Assembly: GCA_004172935.1 (NCBI GenBank)
Contig: SDZD01000019.1
Location: forward strand, 35,795-99,794
Direction of reading: 5' to 3'
DNA: 64,000 nt
Source of the DNA: a bacterium
GTDB taxonomy: Bacteria > Armatimonadota > Abditibacteriia > Abditibacteriales > Abditibacteriaceae
Part shown: positions 36,422 to 44,780 of the stretch, piece by piece
How positions within the stretch are numbered: the stretch's first letter is position 1
How the letters are laid out: every line of letters starts with the position of its first letter
Position numbers and translations under genes: made by a program
Notes under the pieces: generated by a model
The model's database searches: none
What the model saw: only the letters and a program-made list of their open reading frames with translations
Told to the model about the DNA's origin: nothing

Positions 36422-38005
36422 ATGTCCGATCTCAAGCCAATTGAACCTCTGACGCCGCTTCAACCGCTGCCGCCCCTGACATCGGGACAAAGCCAATCGC
36501 AGTCCCAGTCGCAAAGCGGCAACGGTTCCCAGGCGCAATCGCAGTCACAAACACAGTCGTTGCCAGAGCCGTTTAAGGGCTACGATCTCGACCCGGCCTT
36601 CTACGACGAGATGCTCGATGCCGAAGCAGTCGCTCCTCGTACGGCTTACCAAACCCTGTTCGAACGTTTGCAAGAGCTTCCGGCCTCGGAACTCACCGCC
36701 TTTCAAACTGCGGCCAACGCCTCGTTTCTGAATCAGGGCATCACCTTCACGGTCTATGGCAAAGAAGGCGGCACAGAGCGCATCTTCCCCTACGACCTGT
36801 TGCCACGCATCATCACCTCGAAAGAATGGGACACCATTTCTCGCGGGCTTGAACAGCGCGTGCGCGCGCTCAACGCCTTCCTCAAAGACATTTACGGCGA
36901 AGCGCGCATTCTCAGCGACCGCGCCATTCCGCGCGAGCTAATTTACACCTGCAAACATTATCGCCGCGAACTGCGCGGCTTGAAACCCCCGCGCGACGTG
37001 TGGGTTTCCATTTGCGGCACCGACCTCATCCGCACACCCGACGGCACATGGACAGTGCTTGAGGACAACCTGCGCGTGCCCTCCGGCGTGTCCTACATGC
37101 TCACCAGCCGCAGCGTCATGAAACAGGTTCTCCCCAGCTTGTTTCAGGATTACGCTGTGCGCCCCATCGACCACTACGCGCAAGTGCTGCTCTCCACACT
37201 GCGCTCGTTGGCTCCCGCACACCGCCCCGACCCAACTATCGTGGTGCTGACTCCTGGCGTCTACAACTCGGCCTACTTCGAACACACCTTTCTGGCCCGC
37301 CAAATGGGTGTTCAGTTGGTCGAAGGCCGCGACCTTCTGGTTCACGATAACGTCGTCTACATGCGAACCACCGCTGGCCTTGAGCGCGTGGACGTAATCT
37401 ATCGCCGCGTCGACGACGACTTCATCGACCCGCTTTCTTTCCGCCCCGATACCAGCCTGGGAGTTCCCGGCCTGCTCAATGCCTATCGTGCCGGAAACGT
37501 GGGCCTCGCCAACGCATTGGGAACAGGCGTTGCCGACGACAAAGCCGTCTACGCCTATCTGCCGCAAATCATTCGCTACTACCTCGGCGAAGACGCGATT
37601 TTGCCCAACGTCGAAACCTTCCTGTGCGCCGACCCGCCCCAACTCGACCATGTCCTGAAAAACCTCGACAAATTGGTCGTCAAGGCCGTGGGCGAAGCGG
37701 GAGGCTACGGAATGCTCATCGGCCCACACTCGACACAGGCCCAACGCGACGAGTTCGCGGTCATGCTCAAAGCCGACCCACGCAACTACATCGCCCAGCC
37801 CACGATTTCGTTGTCACGCGGCCCCTGCTTTATCGACAATCAGGTCGAGCCACGCTGCATCGACCTGCGCCCATTCGTACTCTTCGGTGACCGAGTCAAT
37901 ATCGTGCCCGGTGGCCTCACTCGCGTCGCCTTCAAGAAGGGTTCATTAGTCGTGAACTCATCCCAGGGTGGCGGCTCGAAAGACACCTGGGTACTTTACG
38001 ATTAA
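36422..38005 (+). CDS. Circularly permuted ATP-grasp protein (DUF404/DUF407)
   Basis: A 527-residue circularly permuted ATP-grasp ligase, predicted to form amide or peptide bonds. It opens with a Pro/Leu segment and a Ser-Gln tract ([20 protein letters not shown] near residue 22), then the family signature YDEMLDAEA near 60, [23 protein letters not shown] near 108, [18 protein letters not shown] near 210, [18 protein letters not shown] near 325, [17 protein letters not shown] near 420 and DLRPFVLFG near 485. ATG 36422 is used rather than the TTG upstream. It is the first of three genes (ATP-grasp, alpha-E, transglutaminase-like) known to co-occur in many bacteria and predicted to make or attach a peptide; the product is unknown. 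Confidence 0.92.
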   Translation: MSDLKPIEPLTPLQPLPPLTSGQSQSQSQSQSGNGSQAQSQSQTQSLPEPFKGYDLDPAFYDEMLDAEAVAPRTAYQTLFERLQELPASELTAFQTAANASFLNQGITFTVYGKEGGTERIFPYDLLPRIITSKEWDTISRGLEQRVRALNAFLKDIYGEARILSDRAIPRELIYTCKHYRRELRGLKPPRDVWVSICGTDLIRTPDGTWTVLEDNLRVPSGVSYMLTSRSVMKQVLPSLFQDYAVRPIDHYAQVLLSTLRSLAPAHRPDPTIVVLTPGVYNSAYFEHTFLARQMGVQLVEGRDLLVHDNVVYMRTTAGLERVDVIYRRVDDDFIDPLSFRPDTSLGVPGLLNAYRAGNVGLANALGTGVADDKAVYAYLPQIIRYYLGEDAILPNVETFLCADPPQLDHVLKNLDKLVVKAVGEAGGYGMLIGPHSTQAQRDEFAVMLKADPRNYIAQPTISLSRGPCFIDNQVEPRCIDLRPFVLFGDRVNIVPGGLTRVAFKKGSLVVNSSQGGGSKDTWVLYD

Positions 38006-38015
38006 AGCCCGATAA

Positions 38016-38062
38016 AAAGGCGCGACTCACTCAGGGAACACCCCGATTTGAGTCGCACCTTT
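38016..38062 (+). terminator. Hairpin between ATP-grasp and alpha-E genes
   Basis: Arms AAAGGCGCGACTCA and TGAGTCGCACCTTT pair over 14 positions with one mismatch; loop of about 19 bases, followed by CAAAATC rather than a clean T tract. It may act as an attenuator or RNA-stability element inside the operon. Confidence 0.45.
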
Positions 38063-38131
38063 CAAAATCTTCACTCTGTTTCCCAACCTCTAAGATTCTA
38101 GCCTTCGGCCTTTGGTTTCTGGCCTCTAAAC

Positions 38132-39103
38132 ATGCTATCTCGCGTCGCCGATTCTCTGTACTGGATGAGCCGCCAAATTGAACGCGCCGAACATTCGGCG
38201 CGCCTGGTGGATGTCTACCTCAATTCCATGCTCGATCAGGGGCCTCAAACGGGCGCCTCTCATCAACAACTTCTGCTCCGCAGTCTGGGTATGAAACCGA
38301 AAGAAGAACGCGAAAACTCCTACGAGCTTGCGCGCCGCCTCACTTTCGATCTGGAAAACGCCAACTCGATTGTCTCCTGCATCTCGACATCGCGCGAAAA
38401 CGCCAACCAGATTCGCGAGCAGATTTCGACCGAAATGTATGAGCAACTCAACCGCCTTTATCTGCACGTGCGCTCGCCAAACGTCATAGATGAGTGGCGC
38501 GCGCAGCCCTCGGAATTTTTCGCCGAAGTCAAAGAAGGCGTCCACCTCTTCACCGGAGTAACGCTCGATACCTTCCCGCACGGCGAACAGTTCCTCTTCA
38601 TCCGCGTCGGCAAGAACCTCGAACGAGCAGCCTCGATGTTGCTGTTGCTACGCGCCCACGCTCAAAGCCTGTCACCTGAAGGCGATGTAGACGAGGGCGA
38701 TAGCGCCACAGCAGGCAACTACCTCGAATGGGTCGGTTTGCTGCGCTCTTGCTCCTGCTTCGAAGCCTACTGCCGCGAATATACCGCCGACCTACGCGCG
38801 CGCCGCATCGTGGAATTTTTGCTCTTCGACGAAGAAATGCCGCGCTCAGTGCGTTTCTGCATCGATAACATCCAGCGCGACCTGAACTCCATCGCCAAAG
38901 CCACGGGACGCACCCGCGATTCGGCATTGGCACGCGCAGCCGGCAAATTGCGCGCGCAGGTCGATTACGCCAGCGTAGACGACATCCTCAACAGCGACTT
39001 CGAGAAGTTCTTAACCGAAGTCCGCAACTGCTGCGGCCAAATTCACTCGGCTCTCTTCTCGACCTATGTGCGCTACAGTGTCGGCGCCACCATGAGCGTG
39101 TAG
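38132..39103 (+). CDS. Alpha-E domain protein (DUF403)
   Basis: A 323-residue all-helical protein of the alpha-E family. The N-terminus MLSRVADSLYWMSRQIERAEHSARLVDVYLN is diagnostic; NANQIREQISTEMYEQLN near residue 90, FLFIRVGKNLERAASM near 152 and RSVRFCIDNIQRDLNSI near 232 are typical. No catalytic residues are known for the family; it always accompanies the permuted ATP-grasp and transglutaminase-like proteins and may be a scaffold or substrate carrier (inference from context). The transglutaminase gene begins eight bases after its stop, so the two are tightly coupled. Confidence 0.93.
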   Translation: MLSRVADSLYWMSRQIERAEHSARLVDVYLNSMLDQGPQTGASHQQLLLRSLGMKPKEERENSYELARRLTFDLENANSIVSCISTSRENANQIREQISTEMYEQLNRLYLHVRSPNVIDEWRAQPSEFFAEVKEGVHLFTGVTLDTFPHGEQFLFIRVGKNLERAASMLLLLRAHAQSLSPEGDVDEGDSATAGNYLEWVGLLRSCSCFEAYCREYTADLRARRIVEFLLFDEEMPRSVRFCIDNIQRDLNSIAKATGRTRDSALARAAGKLRAQVDYASVDDILNSDFEKFLTEVRNCCGQIHSALFSTYVRYSVGATMSV

Positions 39104-39111
39104 CACCCACC

Positions 39112-40086
39112 ATGTTTTATTCCATCCGCCATTCCACCCGTTTCCGCTTCTCCGAACCGGTGCGCCAAAACATCATGGAAGTGATGGTGCAGCCCCGCTC
39201 CGAAGGCAACCAGACACTTCGCCAGTTCGAACTGGACATCGAACCCGTCACGCGCCTCTTCATGCGCCGCGACTGGATGAACAACATCGTTCACCACTTC
39301 GACATACCCAGCGAACATAAATCCCTCGCCGTCATCTCCGACTCATTGGTCGAAATCGCCCCAGCCCACCCATTGCCGGAAGCGCTCGAATCCAACGACT
39401 GGAGCTTGTTGGACGAGATGACGCGCTACGAAGACCACTGGGACTTCCTCATAGAATCGAAGTTCTCGCGCAGCACCCCTTTGCTGCAGGACTTTATCAA
39501 AGAGCTGGGACTCAAGCGCGAAGCCGACCCACTGACATGGGTAAGGAATCTCAATCACACCATATTCAATTCCTTCTCCTATGTCCCCCAATCCACACAA
39601 GTCGATTCGACAATTGACGTGGCATTGGAAAGTCGCAAAGGCGTTTGTCAGGACTACACCCACATCATGATCGCGCTGATGCGTCACTTCGGCATCCCCG
39701 CGCGCTATGTGTCGGGCTACCTGTTCCACCGCGCCGATTCGCACGACCGCTCGGTTGTGGATGCCACCCACGCTTGGATCGAGGTACTGCTGCCTAATCT
39801 GGGCTGGCTCGGCTTCGACCCGACCAACGACCTCGAATGCGGCGAACGCCACATCCGTACCGCCATCGGTCGCGACTATTCCGATGTGCCGCCCACCAAG
39901 GGCGTCTACATCCGCCGCAGCGGCGACATGAGAAGCGAAATTAAAGTCGCGGTTCACGTCTCGCCCGCCGAAGCACCGCGCCCCGAAGAACTCGAACCCA
40001 TTGGTGCCTCGTGGCTGGTCGTCCCCGACTCCTCGCTCAACTGGAGCGACGGCCCCGAAGAAATCGGCTCCATGCAACAACAGTAG
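39112..40086 (+). CDS. Transglutaminase-like protein
   Basis: A 324-residue protein with an N-terminal bacterial transglutaminase-associated beta domain (FYSIRHSTRFRFSEPVRQNIM) and a papain-fold core. The catalytic triad is intact: Cys in RKGVCQDYTH near residue 179, His in DATHAWIEVLLP near 219 and Asp in GWLGFDPTND near 236. Members act as proteases, amidases or cross-linkers. In this operon it would cleave or transfer the peptide made by the ATP-grasp protein (prediction from context). Length is slightly longer than typical, with a C-terminal extension of unclear fold. Confidence 0.92.
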   Translation: MFYSIRHSTRFRFSEPVRQNIMEVMVQPRSEGNQTLRQFELDIEPVTRLFMRRDWMNNIVHHFDIPSEHKSLAVISDSLVEIAPAHPLPEALESNDWSLLDEMTRYEDHWDFLIESKFSRSTPLLQDFIKELGLKREADPLTWVRNLNHTIFNSFSYVPQSTQVDSTIDVALESRKGVCQDYTHIMIALMRHFGIPARYVSGYLFHRADSHDRSVVDATHAWIEVLLPNLGWLGFDPTNDLECGERHIRTAIGRDYSDVPPTKGVYIRRSGDMRSEIKVAVHVSPAEAPRPEELEPIGASWLVVPDSSLNWSDGPEEIGSMQQQ

Positions 40087-40096
40087 GCGAAAAAAA

Positions 40097-40129
40097 TAGA
40101 AGACCAGAGATTACCTCCCTGGTCTTCTA
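40097..40129 (-). terminator. Intrinsic terminator of the restriction-modification operon
   Basis: Eleven-base stem TAGAAGACCAG / CTGGTCTTCTA with an 11-base loop; a seven-base T tract follows on the minus strand, so it terminates the endonuclease gene. A run of A on the plus side makes it less effective for the transglutaminase gene. Confidence 0.8.
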
Positions 40130-40165
40130 AAAAAATGCAGCCTTAAGTGCGTTTATCTCCCTGGT

Positions 40166-41323
40166 TCAGTTTTCAGAGTGATCCATGGCCAGAGATAGGT
40201 CTTGAAGCTCTTTCCCCTCTTGATTTGTTTTACGAAGTTCATTCCATGCAGCCTTAACTACCTCTGAAGTATTTACCTCACAGATATATTTATGCAGCAT
40301 ATCATGAAAAGCCAATCTACTTAAGTTAGGCATCCTTAACAACTGCGCTATAATCCATCCATATATATCAACGAATTGATATATGATGTCTTGATGAGCT
40401 ACAAAACCAAGGTCAACTGTACCTTCATCGAAAAACGTACAATTCGGATGAGCGTCTTGCTTACGGCAAATTACGACTATTTCGCCAATAGAAGCCCCCG
40501 AAGAAGAATCATACGATTTCACAGAGTCGTAAGACTCGATCATACGTACTTCATCAAATTTTTTAACGGTTACTTCGTAAATTTGGATAATAGTACCATC
40601 AATTTGCGACTCTACTATATCACCAGGTTTCTTACTGGTCGTATTAGTAACTGAAGCCCTGTCTTCATAGCCAGAAGTCACTATTCCTGTTTGCAGCGTA
40701 TCGTGATAAGAAGCCAGCAAAAAACCTACTATTTTTTGCGGCGTGTTACCATTATCCGTGGCCTCATCAATCAACTTTCGACAGGCACGAGACAAATATT
40801 GAATAGCAGCGCTAGGTTCTGAATCTACAGTCATTTCCTCTACCCTCTTTGCTTCTTCCAGCAACATCCTATAGAGGAATAGAGCGATCTCTTCCACTCC
40901 TTTAGAATCTCTAGATTCTATCTCTTTTACGACCTTGACAACTTTAAGAGCCGTATTAGGCGGTCGTCTTTGAGATGCCCATTGTTCATTAAGAGCTTTT
41001 GTGGCCTTTGCCACATTTAAAGGGCCAGATTTTCCATGAGGAATATGATGCTCGCGCAAGATAGCCTTGATAGGCCCCTCATATAAAGACCTGGGATTAC
41101 AATCATAAAACCCGACGGATGCTTGAAATTCCTCATCCAGCAAACGCGCGATAAGAACAACTAGAGTGACTTCACGAAACCCTTTAGTGTTGGAAGAAAC
41201 TATATCTTTTATGGAATTTTCTAAATCATCGCTCAAATTCACTTTCACATCGGGGTTTGAGGAATCATCAAATATCTTTTTCATCCATACAGAAACCGCT
41301 GCGTTCCGTTCTGAAGCAGTCAT
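40166..41323 (-). CDS. Type II restriction endonuclease, SacI-like
   Basis: A 385-residue protein placed last in a methyltransferase - controller - endonuclease operon. A PD-(D/E)xK-like core is visible: PGDIVES near residue 231 supplies the Asp, and YEVTVKK about 20 residues later the Glu and Lys (E-x3-K spacing). From memory, SacI endonuclease has a matching PGDV...VEVRGK block and a similar length and N-terminal helical pattern (REVTLVVLIARLLDEEF near 50; HGKSGPLN near 95), so a SacI-family assignment is my best guess, which would suggest GAGCTC recognition. The start overlaps the controller gene stop by four bases (ATGA). Composition is clearly AT-richer than the surroundings. Confidence 0.75.
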   Translation of the reverse strand: MTASERNAAVSVWMKKIFDDSSNPDVKVNLSDDLENSIKDIVSSNTKGFREVTLVVLIARLLDEEFQASVGFYDCNPRSLYEGPIKAILREHHIPHGKSGPLNVAKATKALNEQWASQRRPPNTALKVVKVVKEIESRDSKGVEEIALFLYRMLLEEAKRVEEMTVDSEPSAAIQYLSRACRKLIDEATDNGNTPQKIVGFLLASYHDTLQTGIVTSGYEDRASVTNTTSKKPGDIVESQIDGTIIQIYEVTVKKFDEVRMIESYDSVKSYDSSSGASIGEIVVICRKQDAHPNCTFFDEGTVDLGFVAHQDIIYQFVDIYGWIIAQLLRMPNLSRLAFHDMLHKYICEVNTSEVVKAAWNELRKTNQEGKELQDLSLAMDHSEN

Positions 41324-41553
41324 GACTTCACCTGCTTTCTCAATAGGTCTTCAGGATTGACTTTTAGCGCGGCGGCAATGCGGTAAATATTGAGCAAGCT
41401 AATATTACGCCTACCCCTTTCACAACTACTAATATATGTCCGATCAAGGGCACACTTATCAGCGAGCTTCTCTTGTGACAGTCCAGCTTTTTCGCGCAAC
41501 TCACGCAATCGAACGCCAAATTCGACCCGTGGATCGGGGGAACCATCTAACAT
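41320..41553 (-). CDS. Restriction-modification controller protein (C protein)
   Basis: A 77-residue XRE-type helix-turn-helix protein. FGVRLRELREKAGLSQEKLADKCALDRTYISSCERGRRNISLLNIYRIAAAL is typical of C proteins that time endonuclease expression after the methyltransferase. A tandem C-box lies 25-50 bases upstream. The chosen ATG 41553 (preceded by GTG 41556) is only two bases after an AGGAGG sequence, too close for a normal ribosome binding site; C-protein mRNAs are often leaderless, which would fit. Overlaps the endonuclease start by four bases, giving coupled translation. Confidence 0.9.
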   Translation of the reverse strand: MLDGSPDPRVEFGVRLRELREKAGLSQEKLADKCALDRTYISSCERGRRNISLLNIYRIAAALKVNPEDLLRKQVKS

Positions 41554-41577
41554 CACCTCCTATTTTTGGAAAACTCG

Positions 41578-41603
41578 GACTTTGAATCCACGGACTATAC
41601 GTC
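41578..41603 (-). promoter_or_regulatory. Tandem C-box operator
   Basis: On the minus strand, GACGTATAGTC - CGTG - GATTCAAAGTC: two half-symmetric sites close to the consensus GACTnnnAGTC, separated by the four-base spacer seen in known C-boxes. It sits just upstream of the controller gene. Occupation of the left site by a C dimer would activate and of the right site repress transcription of the controller and endonuclease genes (family knowledge). Confidence 0.8.
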
Positions 41604-41609
41604 ACATAT

Positions 41610-42680
41610 TCAAGCGGTAACAGGCTCACTTAACAGATTGAGCAAGCTAAGTTGGTGCGGTATTGAAGGCTTAGGTACTCCTACCTCTAGAGGACCCTTC
41701 ATAAGTTGGTGCCTTAAAGACTCCGTTAGGACATAAGATAGACGCGATGGAACAGCGTTTCCTATTTGGCAATATTGAGAACTGGTTTGCCCGAGAAATA
41801 TGTAATCATCGGGGAATGTCTGAAGGCGCGCAGATTCGCGAACAGTGAGACGCCGAACCCCTGGAACTATTCCTTCATAAGGAGTGCCACCACTCATCAA
41901 ATACCTATGGTACTCGACAAACACTCCTGTAGAATCGATTATGTGAGTCCTATTGCCGCCGGCAGACGCAGGGATAGTTTGCGATGGTTCGGCCAAATTT
42001 ATTGGCCGCCCTCCACCATTTACAAGCATCCCGTCCCACGGTTGGGGACGAAGTACAGGTTTCTTCGCATATGTAACTTTGGCCCTGTTTGGTGTATCAG
42101 CAGGAGAGTCTTCCAGAGCTTCTCCTGATGTTATGTAAGGAGAAGTTCCCAAAGGCCCATAAAGTGGAGTAGGAAAAGTAAATTCAAAATCCCTGATGCC
42201 AACAATGAAGAGGCGACGCCTATGCTGGGGAACTCCATAATCAGCTGCATCAAGAACTGAATAAGTCACATTGTAACCCAGGGAAGCCAATTTCTCTATC
42301 GTCAGCTCTAAATAATCGCGATGCTTTTGCGACGCTAAGCCAGGAACATTTTCCATGAGAAAAGCGTTGGGACTACATTCCGCAACGGCCCGGATAAACT
42401 CTGGAACGCAATCACGAGGGTCTGTAAATGAGAGTTGTCTGCCAGCTACCGAAAAGGGTTGACAAGGGGGGCCTCCGGCAACTAAATCGACGTCACCTCT
42501 CCATTTAGTGAAATCGACGCTCTTTATATCACTCTCAATTAAATGAACGTCGGGGAAATTTGCTTTGTAAGTTAGACAAGCTGAAGCGTTGTGATCCACT
42601 CCCAAAATCGTATCCCAACCCGCGTTTTCTAACCCCAAGGTCAATCCACCTGCCCCACAAAATAAATCAACGCTTCTCAT
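41610..42680 (-). CDS. DNA (cytosine-5) methyltransferase
   Basis: A 356-residue m5C methyltransferase protecting host DNA from the adjacent endonuclease. Motif I DLFCGAGGLTLGLENAG at the N-terminus binds AdoMet, motif IV GGPPCQPFSVAG near residue 75 holds the catalytic Cys, motif VI MENVPGL near 108, motif VIII QHRRRLFIVG near 155, and motifs IX-X RRLTVRESARLQTFPDDY and QIGNAVPSRL near 280 and 310. The target-recognition region lies between VIII and IX. First gene of the minus-strand M-C-R cluster, with AT-rich composition shared by all three, which points to horizontal acquisition. Confidence 0.96.
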   Translation of the reverse strand: MRSVDLFCGAGGLTLGLENAGWDTILGVDHNASACLTYKANFPDVHLIESDIKSVDFTKWRGDVDLVAGGPPCQPFSVAGRQLSFTDPRDCVPEFIRAVAECSPNAFLMENVPGLASQKHRDYLELTIEKLASLGYNVTYSVLDAADYGVPQHRRRLFIVGIRDFEFTFPTPLYGPLGTSPYITSGEALEDSPADTPNRAKVTYAKKPVLRPQPWDGMLVNGGGRPINLAEPSQTIPASAGGNRTHIIDSTGVFVEYHRYLMSGGTPYEGIVPGVRRLTVRESARLQTFPDDYIFLGQTSSQYCQIGNAVPSRLSYVLTESLRHQLMKGPLEVGVPKPSIPHQLSLLNLLSEPVTA

Positions 42681-42884
42681 CGGCCTCTTGTTAGGCTCCC
42701 CTATATATCTATCTGTGTCAATTGCCCAGAATTTGCCGGGGCTATTTCTTATATTTCATTACCCGCAGTAATATCCCAACTAATAGCTGAGCAATTATGG
42801 ATACCGAGGGCCAGTCTCCCCAGTTAGATATTACTCTTAGAGTTCTGCTCTTCTGGCCCCAAACTCGCCCGTTTTCACGCCCCG

Positions 42885-43931
42885 ATGGATTCCGAACTCC
42901 AAACTCCGACGAAATCGGGGTTTTCTTTTTCTAAGCTGGCTCTCCTCGTGGGCGCCGTCCTACTGTTGCTACGCCTACTACGCGCCAATGCAGCAGTCGA
43001 TTTCCGTAGCCGCACCATCCTCATTTCGGGCGGTTCACGTGGGCTGGGCCTCAATATAGCGCGCCAGTTCGCCAAGGAAGGCGCCAATTTGGTGTTGCTC
43101 GCCCGCGATGAAGACGAACTGAAAAACGCGAAACGCGAACTCGAAGGCATGGGCGTGCAAGTTCTCACCATTGAGGGCGATGTAACCCTGAAATCCGATT
43201 GTGAAAAGGCCGTCAAAGCGACTGTCGAGCGCTTTGGCTCGCTCGATGGCCTCGTGAACAATGCGGGCATCATTCAAATCGGCCCTCTCGAACACATGAG
43301 CGACGAGGATTTCAAAAGCGCCATCGACCTACACATCTACGGCCCGCTTTATCTCTCTCGCGCCGCCCTGCCCTATTTAAAACGCGGACGCATCGGGCGC
43401 ATCGCTAACATTGCCTCTTTCGGCGGCCAAGTCGCCGTCCCTCACATGGCCCCCTATGCCGCCTCCAAGTTCGGCCTAGTCGGCCTCTCCGATGCCCTGC
43501 GCCATGAAGTCGCCAAAGATGGCGTGCTTGTCACCACGGTATGCCCCGGCATCATCCGTACAGGCTCTCATGTTCAGGCCAAATTCAAGGGCCACCAGAA
43601 GAGCGAGTACAAAATGTTCAAACTCGGCGCCATCTCTCCGCTGGCCGTCGATCCGACAGTGGCTTCCAAACTAATTGTCGACGCCATGCGCTATGGCGAC
43701 CCGTACCTCACCTTCCCCGCTGTCATTGGCTGGGCGTCACTTCTGTACCGTGTATTCCCCAATTTGGCCGCGCTGGTTCTGGGAATTCTGGTGCGTTTCA
43801 TGCCTCCTCCCACCGACGAAAGCGGCGACGAAACCCTTTCCGGCATTCAATTGGAGAGTGGCGAAGGCAATGTCCCGTTCGCTGCAGTTGCCGATAAAGC
43901 GGTAACTGCCAACAACGAAGGCAAAGCGTGA
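42885..43931 (+). CDS. Short-chain dehydrogenase/reductase, membrane-anchored
   Basis: A 348-residue classical SDR. Residues about 16-33 form a transmembrane anchor (LALLVGAVLLLLRLL). The NAD(P) site is ILISGGSRGLGLNIA near 45-60, followed by LLARDEDEL; NNAG is near 125; catalytic Ser in NIASFGG near 178 and Tyr-x3-Lys in YAASKFGLVGL near 191. A C-terminal extension has a second hydrophobic stretch (VFPNLAALVLGILVRF) as in YqjQ/RDH-like reductases. Substrate unknown, probably lipid-like. Separate from the restriction genes, which run in the opposite direction. Confidence 0.92.
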   Translation: MDSELQTPTKSGFSFSKLALLVGAVLLLLRLLRANAAVDFRSRTILISGGSRGLGLNIARQFAKEGANLVLLARDEDELKNAKRELEGMGVQVLTIEGDVTLKSDCEKAVKATVERFGSLDGLVNNAGIIQIGPLEHMSDEDFKSAIDLHIYGPLYLSRAALPYLKRGRIGRIANIASFGGQVAVPHMAPYAASKFGLVGLSDALRHEVAKDGVLVTTVCPGIIRTGSHVQAKFKGHQKSEYKMFKLGAISPLAVDPTVASKLIVDAMRYGDPYLTFPAVIGWASLLYRVFPNLAALVLGILVRFMPPPTDESGDETLSGIQLESGEGNVPFAAVADKAVTANNEGKA

Positions 43932-43995
43932 AAAGAAGCGCCATAAAAACCACTTCATTTTCTAAGTCCAATTGTGCCAAAATAAAGGGTCAACT

Positions 43996-44733
43996 ATGCA
44001 ACAATGTCCAACGTGCGGAAGCCTGAATCCTGACGACGCCGACGTATGCGCTGATTGCGGTATGGAATTGCCTGGCCACGGTGCCACTCCGGCGACTCCG
44101 TCCTCCACACCTCAAACTCCTGCGGCCTCGCCGTTCGATTTCGCTCCCGAAGCCGCTCCAACTCCCGACGCAACTTCCCCAGTGCCCAGCCCGGCTCCAG
44201 CCGAAGCAGCGGGCAACGACCCGTTCGCGGGCAACGAGTGGAATTTCGATCTCAACAAGGGCACAACGCCCTCAGTTGAAGCACAACCCGAAGACACAAC
44301 GCCTCCAGCCGACACTCCGGTAGTGCCCGAAAGCGCGCCTACTCAGGTCATTGACGCCATTCCTCCGGTGCCAGTAGCTCCCGTCGCCCCAGTGGCGCCA
44401 GTGGGCAGCGCCAAGCTCGTGCTTAAGCGCGGCGGCACCCCGACAGGCGATGTCTTCACCATCGGCGCCAGCGCCACAATCGGGCGTTTCGACCCCGAAT
44501 CTGGCCCCGTCGATGTCGATTTGGCGCAGCTTCCCGAATCGGTCTACATTTCGCGCCACCACGCCGAAGTCAATTTGCGCGATGGTCAGTGGCAGGTCAA
44601 AGACCTCGGTTCACGTAACGGCACTTTCGTCAAAAACTCGGCGGGCTTTACCCGTGTAACGGGCGAAACGCCCATTCAAAACGGCGACGAAGTTGCCTTC
44701 GGCAACGCCCGCTTCGAGTTCCAGGCCGCCTAA
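43996..44733 (+). CDS. Zinc-ribbon and FHA domain protein
   Basis: A 245-residue cytosolic phospho-threonine reader. The N-terminus is a zinc ribbon (QQCPTCGSLNPDDADVCADCG), then a Pro/Ala/Thr/Glu linker (about 25-130), then an FHA domain (about 135-245) with the core motifs GRFDPES near 162, YISRHHAEVN near 183 and VKDLGSRNGTFV near 198, where Arg, Ser, His and Asn form the phosphopeptide site. ATG 43996 follows AAAGGGTCAACT. The next genes encode a pseudokinase-PP2C fusion and a vWA protein, so it probably works in a phosphorylation-controlled complex. Confidence 0.93.
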   Translation: MQQCPTCGSLNPDDADVCADCGMELPGHGATPATPSSTPQTPAASPFDFAPEAAPTPDATSPVPSPAPAEAAGNDPFAGNEWNFDLNKGTTPSVEAQPEDTTPPADTPVVPESAPTQVIDAIPPVPVAPVAPVAPVGSAKLVLKRGGTPTGDVFTIGASATIGRFDPESGPVDVDLAQLPESVYISRHHAEVNLRDGQWQVKDLGSRNGTFVKNSAGFTRVTGETPIQNGDEVAFGNARFEFQAA

Positions 44734-44780
44734 CAACCTGAGCGCCTCTTGGAAAAGAGGCGCTTTCTTTTTCCCTCATC

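Noticed and set aside
36938..37744. 268-codon minus-strand ORF opposite the ATP-grasp gene
   Set aside because: Antisense shadow; the ATP-grasp motifs are all on the plus strand.
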